Shown here: positions 16,104 to 25,354 of the stretch, piece by piece
Numbering within the stretch: the first letter of the stretch is position 1
Layout: each line of letters starts with the position of its first letter
Origin: Roseomonas gilardii
GTDB taxonomy: Bacteria > Pseudomonadota > Alphaproteobacteria > Acetobacterales > Acetobacteraceae
Length of the DNA: 64,000 bases
Assembly: GCF_001941945.1 (NCBI RefSeq)
Contig: NZ_CP015583.1
Location: forward strand, 4,240,501 to 4,304,500
Direction: 5' to 3'
Program-made: the position numbers and the translations under genes
The notes under the pieces: generated by a model
Database searches by the model: none
Told to the model about the DNA's origin: nothing
The model's input: the letters and a program-made list of their open reading frames with translations, nothing else

Positions 16104-18434
16104 ATGGGTGATGACGTCACGATCGGCCCTTATGACGGTCCCTCGGGCGGCTGGGGTTCGGCGAAGTCGCTGGGCGAGATCATGCTGCGCGAGAAGGTCA
16201 CGCCCGGGATCGGCGAGGCGCTGCTGCGGCAGAACAAGGCGGATGGCTTCGCCTGCGTGTCCTGCGCCTGGGCCAAGCCCGCTTCTGCGCATCCCTTCGA
16301 GTTCTGCGAGAACGGCGCCAAGGCCACGGCCTGGGAGCTGACCTCGCTCCGCACCCCGCCGGATTTCTTCGCGCAGCACACGGTGACGGAGTTGCTCGGC
16401 TGGTCCGACTACGCGCTGGAGCAGCAGGGGCGGCTGACGCATCCGATGCGCTACGACGCCGCCAGCGACCACTATGTGCCCGTGGCGTGGGAGGAAGCCT
16501 TCCGCATCATCGGGGAGGAGCTGAAGGCGCTCGATCCGAAATCCGTGGTCTTCTATGCCTCGGGGCGAGCCTCGCTGGAAACATCCTACATGTACAGCCT
16601 GCTGGCGCGGATGTACGGCTGCAACAACCTGCCCGACAGTTCCAACATGTGCCACGAGACGACCTCGGTGGCACTGAAGGAAGTGCTGGGATCGCCGGTC
16701 GGCACCATCACCCTGGCCGATTTCGACCATTGCGACTGCATCTTCTCCTTCGGGCAGAATGTCGGTTCCAACGCGCCGCGCATGCTGCATCAGTTGCAGG
16801 AGGCGGTGCGGCGCGGCGTGCGGATCGTCACCTTCAACCCCCTGCGCGAGCGTGGCTGGGAGCGCTTCACCAACCCGCAGAGCCCGCTGGAGATGGGCAC
16901 GGGGGCGGAAACGCGGATCAGCGAGCAGTACCACCAGGTGAAGGCGGGCGGCGACATGGCCGCGCTGATGGGCCTGTGCAAATGGCTGATCGAGGCGGAT
17001 GACCGGGCGCGGGAGAGTGGCGGCGCACCGGTGCTGGACCACGACTTCATCCGCGAGCACACCAAAGGCTTCGAGGAATTCGCGAAGGCCGCGCGCGAGA
17101 CGGGGTGGGAGCGGATCACCGGGGAATCCGGCCTGACGCGCGTGGCGCTGGAAGCGGCGGCGGAGCTCTACAGCCAGTCGAAGGCCGCGATGTTCATCTA
17201 CGGCATGGGTCTGACGCAGCAGGTGCTGGGCGAGCAGAATCTGCACATGCTGGTCAACCTGCTGCTGCTGCGCGGCAATATCGGGCGGCCGGGCGCGGGC
17301 ATCTCGCCGGTGCGGGGGCATTCCAACGTGCAGGGACAGCGCACCGTCGGGATCTCGGAGAAGCCGGAACTCGTGCCGCTCGACCGGCTGGCGGAGCTCT
17401 ACGGCTTCGAGCCGCCGCGCAAGAAGGGGCTGAACACGGTGGAGGCCTGCGAAGGCATCCTCAAGGGCGAGGTGCGGGCTTTCATCGGCCTGGGCGGCAA
17501 TTTCGTGCGCGCCATCCCGGACCGGGACCGGATGGAGCCCGCCTGGCGCAAGATGCGGCTGACGGTGCAGATCGCGACGAAGCTGAACCGCTCGCATCTG
17601 GTGAATGGCGAGGTCGCGCTGCTGTTGCCTTGCAAGGGACGCATCGAGCGCGACAGCCAGGCAACGGGCGACCAGACGGTATCCATGGAGGACAGCACCG
17701 CCACCATCCATGCCTCCTTCGGAAAGCGCGAGCCGGCGAGCCCGGACCTGCTGTCCGAGCCGAGCATCGTCGCCGGCATCGCCAGGGCCACGCTGCCGCC
17801 GAACCCCAGGCTGGACTGGGATGCCTGGCTCGCCGACTACGGATTGATCCGCGATGCGATCGAGCGGACCTATCCGGAGGATTTCCGGGGCTTCAACGAC
17901 CGGATGGCGATCCCCGGCGGCTTCCACCGGCCGATCCCGGCACGCGACCGGGTGTGGAAGACGAAGAGCGGCAAGGCGGAGTTCCGCGTGCCGGGGAAGC
18001 TGACGGCCACGGGCTTCGAGGACCGGCCGGAGCAGTACCGGCTGATCACGCTGCGTTCCAACGACCAGTTCAACACCACCGTCTATGGCTATCATGACCG
18101 CTTCCGCGGCGTGAAAGGCACGCGCATGGTGGTCTTCATGAATCCGGAGGACATCGTGGCGGCGGAACTGTCCGACGGTGACGAGGTGACGCTCGCGACC
18201 GTCTATGGCGACGGTGTGCGGCGGGAATTCGGTGGTCTGCGCGTCACCGGCTTCGACATCCCGCGCGGCTGCCTCGCGGCCTATTATCCGGAATGCAACA
18301 CGCTGATCCCCGTCTCGCACCATGCGGAGGAAAGCAAGACGCCGGCGGCAAAGGCCGTGCCCGTGCGCATCAGCGCGCGCGTGCCGCATCATTCCGGGCG
18401 CAGCGTGCCGGCGGAGGGGTTGCCGCCCGGTTGA
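16104..18434 (+). CDS. FdhF/YdeP-type molybdopterin oxidoreductase
   Basis: 776 residues. A member of the formate dehydrogenase H-related family with bis-molybdopterin guanine dinucleotide, but of the YdeP branch: near the N-terminus it has FACVSCAWAKP with only two cysteines, not the four-cysteine cluster of classic formate dehydrogenase. GRASLETSYMYSLLARMYG, the NLPDSSNMCHE stretch and RGNIGRPGAGISPVRGHSNVQG are conserved. The C-terminal beta-barrel domain contains LRSNDQFNTTVYG. The start at 16104 follows GGAGGG by about eight bases; the frame upstream comes out of repeat copy C. YdeP is linked to acid resistance in E. coli, but the substrate is unknown. No fdhD or moa genes are near. Confidence 0.92.
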   Translation: MGDDVTIGPYDGPSGGWGSAKSLGEIMLREKVTPGIGEALLRQNKADGFACVSCAWAKPASAHPFEFCENGAKATAWELTSLRTPPDFFAQHTVTELLGWSDYALEQQGRLTHPMRYDAASDHYVPVAWEEAFRIIGEELKALDPKSVVFYASGRASLETSYMYSLLARMYGCNNLPDSSNMCHETTSVALKEVLGSPVGTITLADFDHCDCIFSFGQNVGSNAPRMLHQLQEAVRRGVRIVTFNPLRERGWERFTNPQSPLEMGTGAETRISEQYHQVKAGGDMAALMGLCKWLIEADDRARESGGAPVLDHDFIREHTKGFEEFAKAARETGWERITGESGLTRVALEAAAELYSQSKAAMFIYGMGLTQQVLGEQNLHMLVNLLLLRGNIGRPGAGISPVRGHSNVQGQRTVGISEKPELVPLDRLAELYGFEPPRKKGLNTVEACEGILKGEVRAFIGLGGNFVRAIPDRDRMEPAWRKMRLTVQIATKLNRSHLVNGEVALLLPCKGRIERDSQATGDQTVSMEDSTATIHASFGKREPASPDLLSEPSIVAGIARATLPPNPRLDWDAWLADYGLIRDAIERTYPEDFRGFNDRMAIPGGFHRPIPARDRVWKTKSGKAEFRVPGKLTATGFEDRPEQYRLITLRSNDQFNTTVYGYHDRFRGVKGTRMVVFMNPEDIVAAELSDGDEVTLATVYGDGVRREFGGLRVTGFDIPRGCLAAYYPECNTLIPVSHHAEESKTPAAKAVPVRISARVPHHSGRSVPAEGLPPG

Positions 18435-18468
18435 TCGCCGCTTTCCCTGCCGCGGCGGGGCAGGCAGG

Positions 18469-18939
18469 ATGCGGAGCATGTCCGGCTCCGCTCCTGTCCT
18501 TCGCCCCGCCCAGACCGGGGAGGCACCGCTCCTCGCCGCCCTCGTGGAGCGTGCCTATGCCCATTACGTCCCGGTGATCGGGCGACGCCCGGCGCCGATG
18601 GACGACGACTATGCCGCCCGCATCGTGGCGGGGCAGGCGCATGTGCTGGAGTGCGATGGGCGCATCCTGGGCCTCGTGGTGATCGAGGACCAACCCGGTC
18701 ATCTCTGGCTCGACAACATCGCCGTGGAGCCGGAAGCCAGGGGGCAGGGCCTCGGCGGCCTGTTGCTCGACTTCGTGGAGGCGGAAGCGCGGCGGCGGGG
18801 GTTCCGGGAGCTGCGCCTGCTGACCAACGAGAGGATGGAGGCGAACCTCGTCCTCTACCGGAATCGCGGCTTCGCGGAGGTCGAGAGGCGCGAGGAGAAG
18901 GGCTTCCGGCGCGTCTTCCTGCGCAAGGCGCTGATGTGA
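18469..18939 (+). CDS. GNAT-family N-acetyltransferase
   Basis: About 156 residues (an ATG nine bases later is equally possible). The acetyl-CoA-binding motif A is visible as IAVEPEARGQGLGGLLLDFVEAEAR, with the R/Q-x-x-G-x-G/A loop, and the end of the fold as ANLVLYRNRGFAEVERREE. It is a single-domain acetyltransferase with a small-molecule or protein amine target that cannot be inferred. It lies 34 bases behind the molybdopterin oxidoreductase and may be cotranscribed with it. Confidence 0.88.
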   Translation: MRSMSGSAPVLRPAQTGEAPLLAALVERAYAHYVPVIGRRPAPMDDDYAARIVAGQAHVLECDGRILGLVVIEDQPGHLWLDNIAVEPEARGQGLGGLLLDFVEAEARRRGFRELRLLTNERMEANLVLYRNRGFAEVERREEKGFRRVFLRKALM

Positions 18940-19008
18940 ACGGGGCGCGGGGCAAACCGGGCCCGCCGCCATTCGTTTCCAGGAGCATCCATCGACAGCG
19001 AGAATGCG

Positions 19009-19833
19009 ATGTCCTTCATCGAGGCCCGTGACGGAACGCCCCTGTTCTACAAGGACTGGGGCGCCGGCAAGCCGGTCGTGCTGGTCCATGGCTGGCCGCT
19101 GAACGCGGATATGTGGGAATACCAGGCGCCTTTCCTCGCGGAGAACGGCTGCCGCGTCATCGCCTATGACCGGCGCGGCTTCGGGCGTTCCGGCCAGCCC
19201 TGGTCCGGCTATGACTATGACACCATGGCCGACGACCTCGCTGCCCTCTTCGACGCGCTGGATTTGCGCGACGCGACGCTGGTGGGCTTCTCCATGGGTG
19301 GCGGCGAGGTCGCGCGCTACCTCTCGCGCCATGGCGGGTCTGGCCGGGTGAGCCGGGCCGTGCTCGTTTCTGCCGTCACGCCCTTCCTGCTGCGGACAGA
19401 GAACAATCCCGATGGCGTGGACCGTTCCGTCTTCGACGACATGGTCGTCAACCTGCAGGCGGACCGTCCGGCCTTCCTGGCGAGCTTCGGCAAACAGTTC
19501 TTCGGCGCCGGGCTGCTGAACTTCTCCATCAGCAGCGAGCTGCTGCAATGGGCGGGCAACCTTGCCCTCATGGCCTCGCCCAAGGCGACGCTGGACTGCG
19601 TGCGCGCCTTCTCGGAAACCGACTTCCGCGCCGACCTGCCGCAGATCCGCGTGCCGGTGCTGGTGATCCATGGCGATGCCGACGGCACCGTCCCGATCGA
19701 TGCCGCAGGACGCCGTGCCGCCGCGATGATCCCTGGCGCACGGCTGCTGGAATACAAGGGCGCACCGCATGGGCTGTTCTTTACCGAGAAAGACCGGCTG
19801 AACCAGGATCTGTTGCGCTTCATCGGCGGATAG
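19009..19833 (+). CDS. Alpha/beta hydrolase (non-heme chloroperoxidase/esterase-like)
   Basis: 274 residues, the usual size of the cofactor-free haloperoxidase/esterase group. The oxyanion region is VLVHGWPLNADMWEYQ, the nucleophile elbow GFSMGGGEVARYLSRHGG (Ser near residue 97), the acid in HGDADGTVPID and the His in YKGAPHGLFFTEKDR. These proteins are serine hydrolases; haloperoxidation is a side activity. Natural substrate unknown. It is followed by the inverted repeat fragment and converges on the AI-2E-family gene. Confidence 0.92.
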   Translation: MSFIEARDGTPLFYKDWGAGKPVVLVHGWPLNADMWEYQAPFLAENGCRVIAYDRRGFGRSGQPWSGYDYDTMADDLAALFDALDLRDATLVGFSMGGGEVARYLSRHGGSGRVSRAVLVSAVTPFLLRTENNPDGVDRSVFDDMVVNLQADRPAFLASFGKQFFGAGLLNFSISSELLQWAGNLALMASPKATLDCVRAFSETDFRADLPQIRVPVLVIHGDADGTVPIDAAGRRAAAMIPGARLLEYKGAPHGLFFTEKDRLNQDLLRFIGG

Positions 19834-19849
19834 GCGCACCGGTCCCACG

Positions 19850-19946
19850 CTCCAGCGTCAGCAGGAGCCAACCCACCGGGTCCAGGGTGCGCAGCATCCG
19901 GGGGTTCCAGGGGAACAGGGTGGAGCCTTGTCCCCCTGGAAGCGCA
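19850..19946 (-). repeat. Dispersed palindromic intergenic element, degenerate 5' fragment (copy G)
   Basis: About 97 bases that match, on the minus strand, the first third of copies A to F: start hairpin with GACAAGGCTCC, then CTGCGCACCCTGGACCC, GGTTGGCTCCTGCTGACGC. The inner CCGCCAGG stretch is partly deleted and everything after the first third is missing. The start hairpin has arms CCAGGGG and CCCCTGG, differing from the other copies in both arms so that pairing is kept. It sits between two converging genes. Confidence 0.75.
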
Positions 19947-19987
19947 ACGCCGGACGCGACGCGCGGATGGTGGCAACCCTCGCCCGG

Positions 19988-21958
19988 TCAAGGCTTCGCG
20001 GCCTGGATCTCTTCTGCTTCCGTTGGGCCTCGCGCCGCCGGGCCGGCCTGCATCAGGGTGTCCACCGCCTCCTGCAGTCGCCGCGCAAAATGCAGCGTGC
20101 CGTCGCCGAGGCTTTCCGGCGGCAGGACATCGCGCAGCACCTGTTCCGGCGATGCCTCAACCTCGCCCCAGATGCCGACCACCAGCGGCACCGAAGGGAA
20201 GTCCCGCCGCAGACGCAGCACCGCATAGCGCAGGCTGGCGCCGCTGGTGCCGCCGGCCACCACCGAGAGGCACAGCGCCCGCACCGTGCCGTCAGGGGCG
20301 GTGGCCATCGGCTCCGGCTTCCGCAGCGCGGCATTGGGCACCATCCCGGCGCCGAAGCCGCGCTGCCGCAGGGCCTGGACCAGCATGCAGGCCGCCTGGC
20401 CATCGAAGCGGCCGCGCCCGGGGATACAAAGGACGCTGCCGGGCGCCTCCCAGCCCTCCGCCACGGGGGCCGGCACGGAAGGGGGTGGTTCCGCCAGGGG
20501 CTTGTCGCCGCTCTCCCCGGCGGGGGCCACGGGCCCTTCCATGAGGGGCGCCTCGTCCTCCACGGCGTCCTCGTAGTCCGCCAGATCCTCCAGCAGCGCG
20601 TCCACCTTATCGCGTACCCAGTCGATACGCCGTCGGCTCAGGGCACCGCGCGCGGCATCGGCCTGGGCCAGCGCCAGGCCGGGCAGAGCCACCTCGTCGT
20701 AATAGGTGCGCAGGGAAGTGCCGTTGAGGCGCAGCTCGGCCTGCTCGATCAGCCCATCCGCGTCCCCGGCCAGGGCGCGCTGATAGAAGGCCTCGGGCGG
20801 CGCCAGGGCTTCCCGGTCCCCCAGCAGGACGTCGAGGAATTCGAGCTGCTTCACATGCCGGCCGAGCACCACGAGGCAGAGCGTCAGCGGCATCGCCATC
20901 AGCAGGCCGAGGGGCCCCCAGAGCCAGGTCCAGAAGGCCGTGGCCAGCAGCACCGCGATCGGGGTGAGGCCGGTGCTGTGGCCATAGACCAGGGGTTCCA
21001 CCGCCTGGGCCTGCAGCCCCTCGGCCACGGCGAAGAGCGCCACGGTCCAGAGCAGGGTGGCCCAGCCCGGGTCCACCGCCAGGGCGAGCAGGGCCGGGAA
21101 GGCGACGGAGATGATCACACCCACGAAGGGGACGAAGCGCATCAGCCCCGCCACCACGCCCCAGAGCGCCGGATTCGGGATGCCGATGGCCCAGAGGCCT
21201 AGGCCGATGACCAGGCCGAAGCAGGCATTCAGCATCACCTGGGCCAGGAAGAAGCGGCTGAGCCGCGTCGTCGCCTCGTCCAGCGCCGCGGTGGTGCGTT
21301 GCAGGTCGCCGGAGCCGACCAGCTTGATGACGCGGTCGCGCATGTCCTCCCGGTACAGCAGCAGGAAGACCACGAAGACCGCGACGATGCCAGTAGTGGC
21401 GACCGGGCCGACCAGAGGGGCGATCACGCTCTGGATCAGCTCCAGCGCCCCCGGCTCCGGCGTGTGGACCTCGACCGGCAGGGGGCGGATGGGGGTTCCC
21501 GCCTCGGCGGCGGGGCTGGGCGAGGCCGGGGCGGAAGCACGGGGCACGACATTCTCGCCCAGGCGCTGGAGCAGGCCGGAGATGCGTTCCAGGATGCCGC
21601 CGCTGGACAGGTGACCGACCTTCTCCATCACTGCGGCCTGGTAGCGGGGCAGGTCGGAGGCGAGTTCGGCCATCTGCCGTCCCATCATCACGCCGCCCGT
21701 GGTCAGCAGGCCGAAGGCCAGGAAGGCGGTCAGCAGCACGGCGGGGATGCGTGGCACCCGCCAGTGCCGCAGGCCCCGCACCACGGGCGCCAGGACGAAG
21801 GCCAGCAGCGTCGCCAGCACCAGCGGCACCAGCAGCTCCCGCGCGATGTAGAGGATGCCGACCACCGCCACGATGGCATAGAGCGTGCCGATGCCGCCGT
21901 TGGGCAGGCCGGCGGCGCGGATGCGGGCTCGGGCGCCGGAGCTTTCGGGTAGGCGCAT
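19988..21958 (-). CDS. AI-2E-type exporter family protein with a cytoplasmic C-terminal domain
   Basis: 656 residues. The N-terminal 400 hold about eight membrane segments and the AI-2E family signature (TLYAIVAVVGILYIARELLV at the start; GLTPIAVLLATAFWTWLWGP and LGLLMAMPLTLCLVVLGRH near residue 360). Members export autoinducer-2, sodium or other solutes. Unlike the basic 350-residue form, this one has a 250-residue tail, the last part of which (VLCIPGRGRFDGQAACMLVQ and SLRYAVLRLRRDFPSVPLVVG) looks like an alternating beta-alpha Rossmann-type fold. The start at 21958 is supported by GGAG five to six bases upstream. The exported solute is not known. Confidence 0.87.
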   Translation of the reverse strand: MRLPESSGARARIRAAGLPNGGIGTLYAIVAVVGILYIARELLVPLVLATLLAFVLAPVVRGLRHWRVPRIPAVLLTAFLAFGLLTTGGVMMGRQMAELASDLPRYQAAVMEKVGHLSSGGILERISGLLQRLGENVVPRASAPASPSPAAEAGTPIRPLPVEVHTPEPGALELIQSVIAPLVGPVATTGIVAVFVVFLLLYREDMRDRVIKLVGSGDLQRTTAALDEATTRLSRFFLAQVMLNACFGLVIGLGLWAIGIPNPALWGVVAGLMRFVPFVGVIISVAFPALLALAVDPGWATLLWTVALFAVAEGLQAQAVEPLVYGHSTGLTPIAVLLATAFWTWLWGPLGLLMAMPLTLCLVVLGRHVKQLEFLDVLLGDREALAPPEAFYQRALAGDADGLIEQAELRLNGTSLRTYYDEVALPGLALAQADAARGALSRRRIDWVRDKVDALLEDLADYEDAVEDEAPLMEGPVAPAGESGDKPLAEPPPSVPAPVAEGWEAPGSVLCIPGRGRFDGQAACMLVQALRQRGFGAGMVPNAALRKPEPMATAPDGTVRALCLSVVAGGTSGASLRYAVLRLRRDFPSVPLVVGIWGEVEASPEQVLRDVLPPESLGDGTLHFARRLQEAVDTLMQAGPAARGPTEAEEIQAAKP

Positions 21959-22185
21959 GCTGCTCCGTCTCGGCCGGGCCAAGGGGGACGGGCGGCCCCG
22001 GCCTGTCATGGCGCGCCCGGCCCTTCGCCAACGCCAGGGGGAGAAGGGGGTTTTCGCTTTCTGCGACGTTTCTCCGCCGGTGAGTTCGGGGGGCGGAGGC
22101 GGGCGGAAGGCAGACCCGCCGCACTCGCCTCTTGCACATGGCGCTGGGAGATGCCTACTCCCGCCCCGCGCGGAGGAGTTGAGCG

Positions 22186-23169
22186 ATGAACTGGATTTCC
22201 GACTGGGCTCTGCCGAAGATCCAGACCCTGTTCGGCAGCAAGCGGGACGTGCCGGAGAACCTCTGGCACAAGTGCCCGTCCTGCGAGCAGATGATCTTCC
22301 ACCGCGACCTGGAGCGCGGGCTGCATGTCTGCCCGCATTGCGGCCATCACCTGCGCATCGGCGCGCTGCGGCGGCTGGACTACACGCTGGATGCCGGCTG
22401 GCAGCGCATCGAGCTGCCCAAGGCGCCGCTCGACCCGCTGCGCTTCCGCGACCAGCGCCGCTATGTGGACCGGCTGAAGGAGGCCCAGGCCAAGACCGGG
22501 CTGGACGAGGCCGTGGTGGTCGCCCATGGCACGATCGAGGGCAAGGCGGCGGTGGTCGCGGCCTTCGACTTCAACTTCCTCGCCGGATCGATGAGCGCCG
22601 GGGTGGGCGAGGCGCTGGTGGCCGCCGCCCGCCTCGCGGTGCTGCAGGACGCGCCGCTGATCATCTTCAGCGCCTCCGGCGGGGCGCGGATGCAGGAAGG
22701 CGCGATCAGCCTGATGCAGATGCCGCGCACGATCATCGCCTCCCGCATGGTGAAGGAGGCCGGGCTGCCCTTCATCACCGTGCTCTGCGACCCGACCACG
22801 GGCGGCGTCACCGCCTCCTTCGCCATGCTGGGCGACGTCCAGATCGCCGAGCCCAAGGCGCTGATCGGCTTTGCCGGGGCACGGGTGATCGAGCAGACGG
22901 TGCGCGAGAAGCTGCCGGAGGGCTTCCAGCGGGCGGAATACCTGCTGGAGCACGGCATCCTCGACATGGTGGTCAGGCGCGGCGAGATGAAGGCCACGCT
23001 GGCGCGGCTGATCTCCCTGCTGCGCGAGCGCCTGCCGCCCGGGCTGGAGGTGGAGGAGGCGGACCTGCCGATGCCGCCGCCGCCCGATATCGCCGCACCC
23101 AAGCCGCAGGCGCGCCCCGTCGCGGTGGCCCGCACGGCGCCGGCCGAGAATCCGGCGAACGGCGACTGA
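22186..23169 (+). CDS. accD: Acetyl-CoA carboxylase carboxyltransferase subunit beta
   Basis: 327 residues. With AccA it moves the carboxyl group from biotin to acetyl-CoA, giving malonyl-CoA. The N-terminal zinc ribbon has Cys30, Cys33, Cys49 and Cys52 (CPSC and CPHC). The crotonase-like core shows SASGGARMQEGAISLMQM and PTTGGVTASFAMLGDV, which form the oxyanion holes. The last 40 residues are proline-rich. A GGAGG site lies about ten bases before the ATG. In many alphaproteobacteria accD follows trpA directly; here trpA is 15 kb away on the other strand. folC follows after 11 bases. Confidence 0.97.
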   Translation: MNWISDWALPKIQTLFGSKRDVPENLWHKCPSCEQMIFHRDLERGLHVCPHCGHHLRIGALRRLDYTLDAGWQRIELPKAPLDPLRFRDQRRYVDRLKEAQAKTGLDEAVVVAHGTIEGKAAVVAAFDFNFLAGSMSAGVGEALVAAARLAVLQDAPLIIFSASGGARMQEGAISLMQMPRTIIASRMVKEAGLPFITVLCDPTTGGVTASFAMLGDVQIAEPKALIGFAGARVIEQTVREKLPEGFQRAEYLLEHGILDMVVRRGEMKATLARLISLLRERLPPGLEVEEADLPMPPPPDIAAPKPQARPVAVARTAPAENPANGD

Positions 23170-23180
23170 GGCCACCGCCC

Positions 23181-24560
23181 ATGCCCGGCTCCACGCCCTC
23201 CTCCGGGGTTCCCTCCATGGCTCCGGGCCAGCTCGACCCGTCGCTGCGCCTGCCGACCGGCATCGAGCCGGGGCGGGCGGAGCGGATCGTGGACCGGCTG
23301 CATGCCCTGCATCCGAAGCTGATGGACCTCAGCACCGGGCGGATCGAGCGCTGCCTGGCGGCGCTCGGCCATCCGGAGCGGCACCTGCCGCCGGTGATCC
23401 ATGTGGCCGGCACCAATGGCAAGGGCAGCACCTGCGCCTTCGCCCGCGCCATCGCCGAGGCGGCGGGGAAGCGCGTCCATGCCTATACCTCGCCGCATCT
23501 GGTGCGCTTCCACGAGCGCATCCGGCTGGCGGGGACGCTGGTGGAGGAGGAGGCGCTGGCCGCCGCGCTGGAGGAGGTCGAGCAGGCCAATGCCGGGGAG
23601 GGGATCAGCGTCTTCGAGATCACCACGGCCACGGCCTTCCTGCTCTTCGCCCGGGTGCCGGCGGACCTGCTGGTGCTGGAGGTCGGGCTCGGCGGACGAT
23701 TCGACGCGACCAACGTGGTGCCGCGTCCGGCGGCCTGCGCCGTGTCCTCGGTCTCGATGGACCATGTGGAGTTCCTGGGGAACAGCCTGGCCGGGATCGC
23801 GGCGGAGAAGGCGGGTATCGCCCGCCCCGGCGTGCCGCTGGTGACAGGCTTCCAGGCGCCCGAGGCGATGGCGGCGATCGAGCGCGTCGCGGGCGAAGCC
23901 GGAGCGGTGCTGCTGCGCCGGGGCCGGGACTGGGAGATCGGGCCGGAGGGGGAGGGGCTGCTCTACCGCGACGCCGCCGGCGTGCTGCGCCTGCCGCGCC
24001 CCGGCCTGCCGGGGCCGCACCAGATCGACAATGCCGGGCTTGCCCTGGCGGCGCTGCGCGCCTGGAACCCGGACTGGCTGGATGAGGCCGCCGCCGCCGG
24101 GGGCTTCCGCGAGGCGCGCTGGCCGGCCCGGCTGCAACGCCTCGACAGCGGGCCGCTGGCGGCGATGCTGCCGCCGGGCTGGGAGCTCTGGCTGGATGGC
24201 GGCCACAATGCCGGGGCCGGAGAAGTCCTGGCCGAGCACCTGGAGGGCTGGGGCGACCGGCCGGCGCATCTGCTGGTCGGGATCAAGAAGTCCAAGGCCG
24301 CCGACGACTTCCTGCGGCCGCTGCTGCCGCGGGCTGCCTCGGTCTGGGCGGTGGCGGAGCCGGGCCAGCATCTGGCGATGACGCCGGAGGAGATCGTGGC
24401 GGCCAGCGGCGGCATCGCCCGCATCGGCCCACGCGTGACGGATGCGCTGGAGGCCCTGCTGCGCGGGGCGGTTCCGGGCCAGCCGGCGCGGGTGCTGATC
24501 TGCGGCAGCCTCTATCTGGCGGGCGAGATCCTCAAGGCGAACGGCACCCCGCCGGCCTGA
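23181..24560 (+). CDS. folC: Folylpolyglutamate synthase / dihydrofolate synthase
   Basis: 459 residues. Adds glutamate to dihydropteroate and folates. The P-loop is VAGTNGKGSTCAFARA near residue 76, followed by YTSPHLVRFHERIR and the Mur-ligase-type VSSVSMDHVEFLG. ITTATAFLLFA and LDGGHNAGAGEVL are conserved folate-synthase blocks. The start at 23181 is preferred because it lies 11 bases behind accD; an ATG at 23217 would also work. It completes the conserved accD-folC pair. Confidence 0.96.
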   Translation: MPGSTPSSGVPSMAPGQLDPSLRLPTGIEPGRAERIVDRLHALHPKLMDLSTGRIERCLAALGHPERHLPPVIHVAGTNGKGSTCAFARAIAEAAGKRVHAYTSPHLVRFHERIRLAGTLVEEEALAAALEEVEQANAGEGISVFEITTATAFLLFARVPADLLVLEVGLGGRFDATNVVPRPAACAVSSVSMDHVEFLGNSLAGIAAEKAGIARPGVPLVTGFQAPEAMAAIERVAGEAGAVLLRRGRDWEIGPEGEGLLYRDAAGVLRLPRPGLPGPHQIDNAGLALAALRAWNPDWLDEAAAAGGFREARWPARLQRLDSGPLAAMLPPGWELWLDGGHNAGAGEVLAEHLEGWGDRPAHLLVGIKKSKAADDFLRPLLPRAASVWAVAEPGQHLAMTPEEIVAASGGIARIGPRVTDALEALLRGAVPGQPARVLICGSLYLAGEILKANGTPPA

Positions 24561-24582
24561 GGGCGCGGGGTGGCCACCCGCT

Positions 24583-24795
24583 TCAACAGCCGGTGATCCG
24601 GCCGGAGCCAATGCAGTCGCCGTAGTTCACGATCCGCATCAGGACCGGAAAGACCCACCAGGCGGCGAAGATGGCCGCGACCACCCCCAGCAGCACGCCC
24701 ATGCCCAGATAGTCCGGCCCGTGCCGCCGCGCCGGCCCATGGGCCCCGGCGGGTGGCGGCGCGGGGGGCGCCGGAGGGCCTGGGGCCTCGTCCAT
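24583..24795 (-). CDS. Small hypothetical membrane protein
   Basis: 70 residues: a proline/alanine-rich head, one hydrophobic segment (YLGMGVLLGVVAAIFAAWWV), then a short tail with two cysteines (GDCIGSGRITGC). AGGAG lies five bases before the ATG, which supports a real gene. It follows trxA by 26 bases on the same strand and converges on folC. No recognised family. The paired cysteines next to a thioredoxin gene suggest an envelope redox role only as speculation. Confidence 0.6.
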   Translation of the reverse strand: MDEAPGPPAPPAPPPAGAHGPARRHGPDYLGMGVLLGVVAAIFAAWWVFPVLMRIVNYGDCIGSGRITGC

Positions 24796-24821
24796 GCCGC
24801 TCCTGTCCCCCCGTCCCGGGG

Positions 24822-25151
24822 TCAGCCCAGGTTGCTGTCCAGCCATTCACGCAGCTTGCTGCGCGGCTGCGCCCCGACCAGCGTGCCCACGGGCTTGCCG
24901 TCGCGGAACAGGATCATGGTGGGGATGCCGCGCACCGCGTAGTCGTTCGGCGAGCCCGGATTCTCGTCGATGTTCACCTTGGCCACGGTGAGCTTGCCGG
25001 CATAGTCCCGCGCCACCTCGTCGAGAATCGGGGCCACCTGCCGGCAGGGGCCGCACCATTCGGCCCAGAAATCCACCAGCACGGGGCCCGGCGCCTTCAG
25101 CACGTCGGCCTGGAAGGTCTCGTCGCTCACAGCCTTGGTCAGCTCGCTCAT
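24822..25151 (-). CDS. trxA: Thioredoxin
   Basis: 109 residues, standard length. A cytoplasmic disulfide reductant. The active site is WCGPC with Cys33 and Cys36 after VLVDFWAE; the cis-proline loop is RGIPTMILFRDG. Two further ATGs lie upstream in frame (25160 and 25163), but they sit too close to the only GGAG. trxA belongs to the accD-folC neighbourhood in many alphaproteobacteria; here it is convergent with folC rather than in line. Confidence 0.96.
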   Translation of the reverse strand: MSELTKAVSDETFQADVLKAPGPVLVDFWAEWCGPCRQVAPILDEVARDYAGKLTVAKVNIDENPGSPNDYAVRGIPTMILFRDGKPVGTLVGAQPRSKLREWLDSNLG

Positions 25152-25354
25152 GGCCGCCATCATCTCCAGAGATACTGCCGGAAAAGGTCGTGGCGCCGCT
25201 GCCCCGGGTCAAGGCCGCCGGCGCGGTGGCATGGACGACGCGGCCGCATGGGTGCCGCGGGCGGGCCGCGTGCCTGTCGGACGGGCAGCTCGCCGAAGGG
25301 GGACGAGCCTGCCGGTGCTTGCGCGAAAGCCCGGCGCGGACGAAGCTGTGCCCC

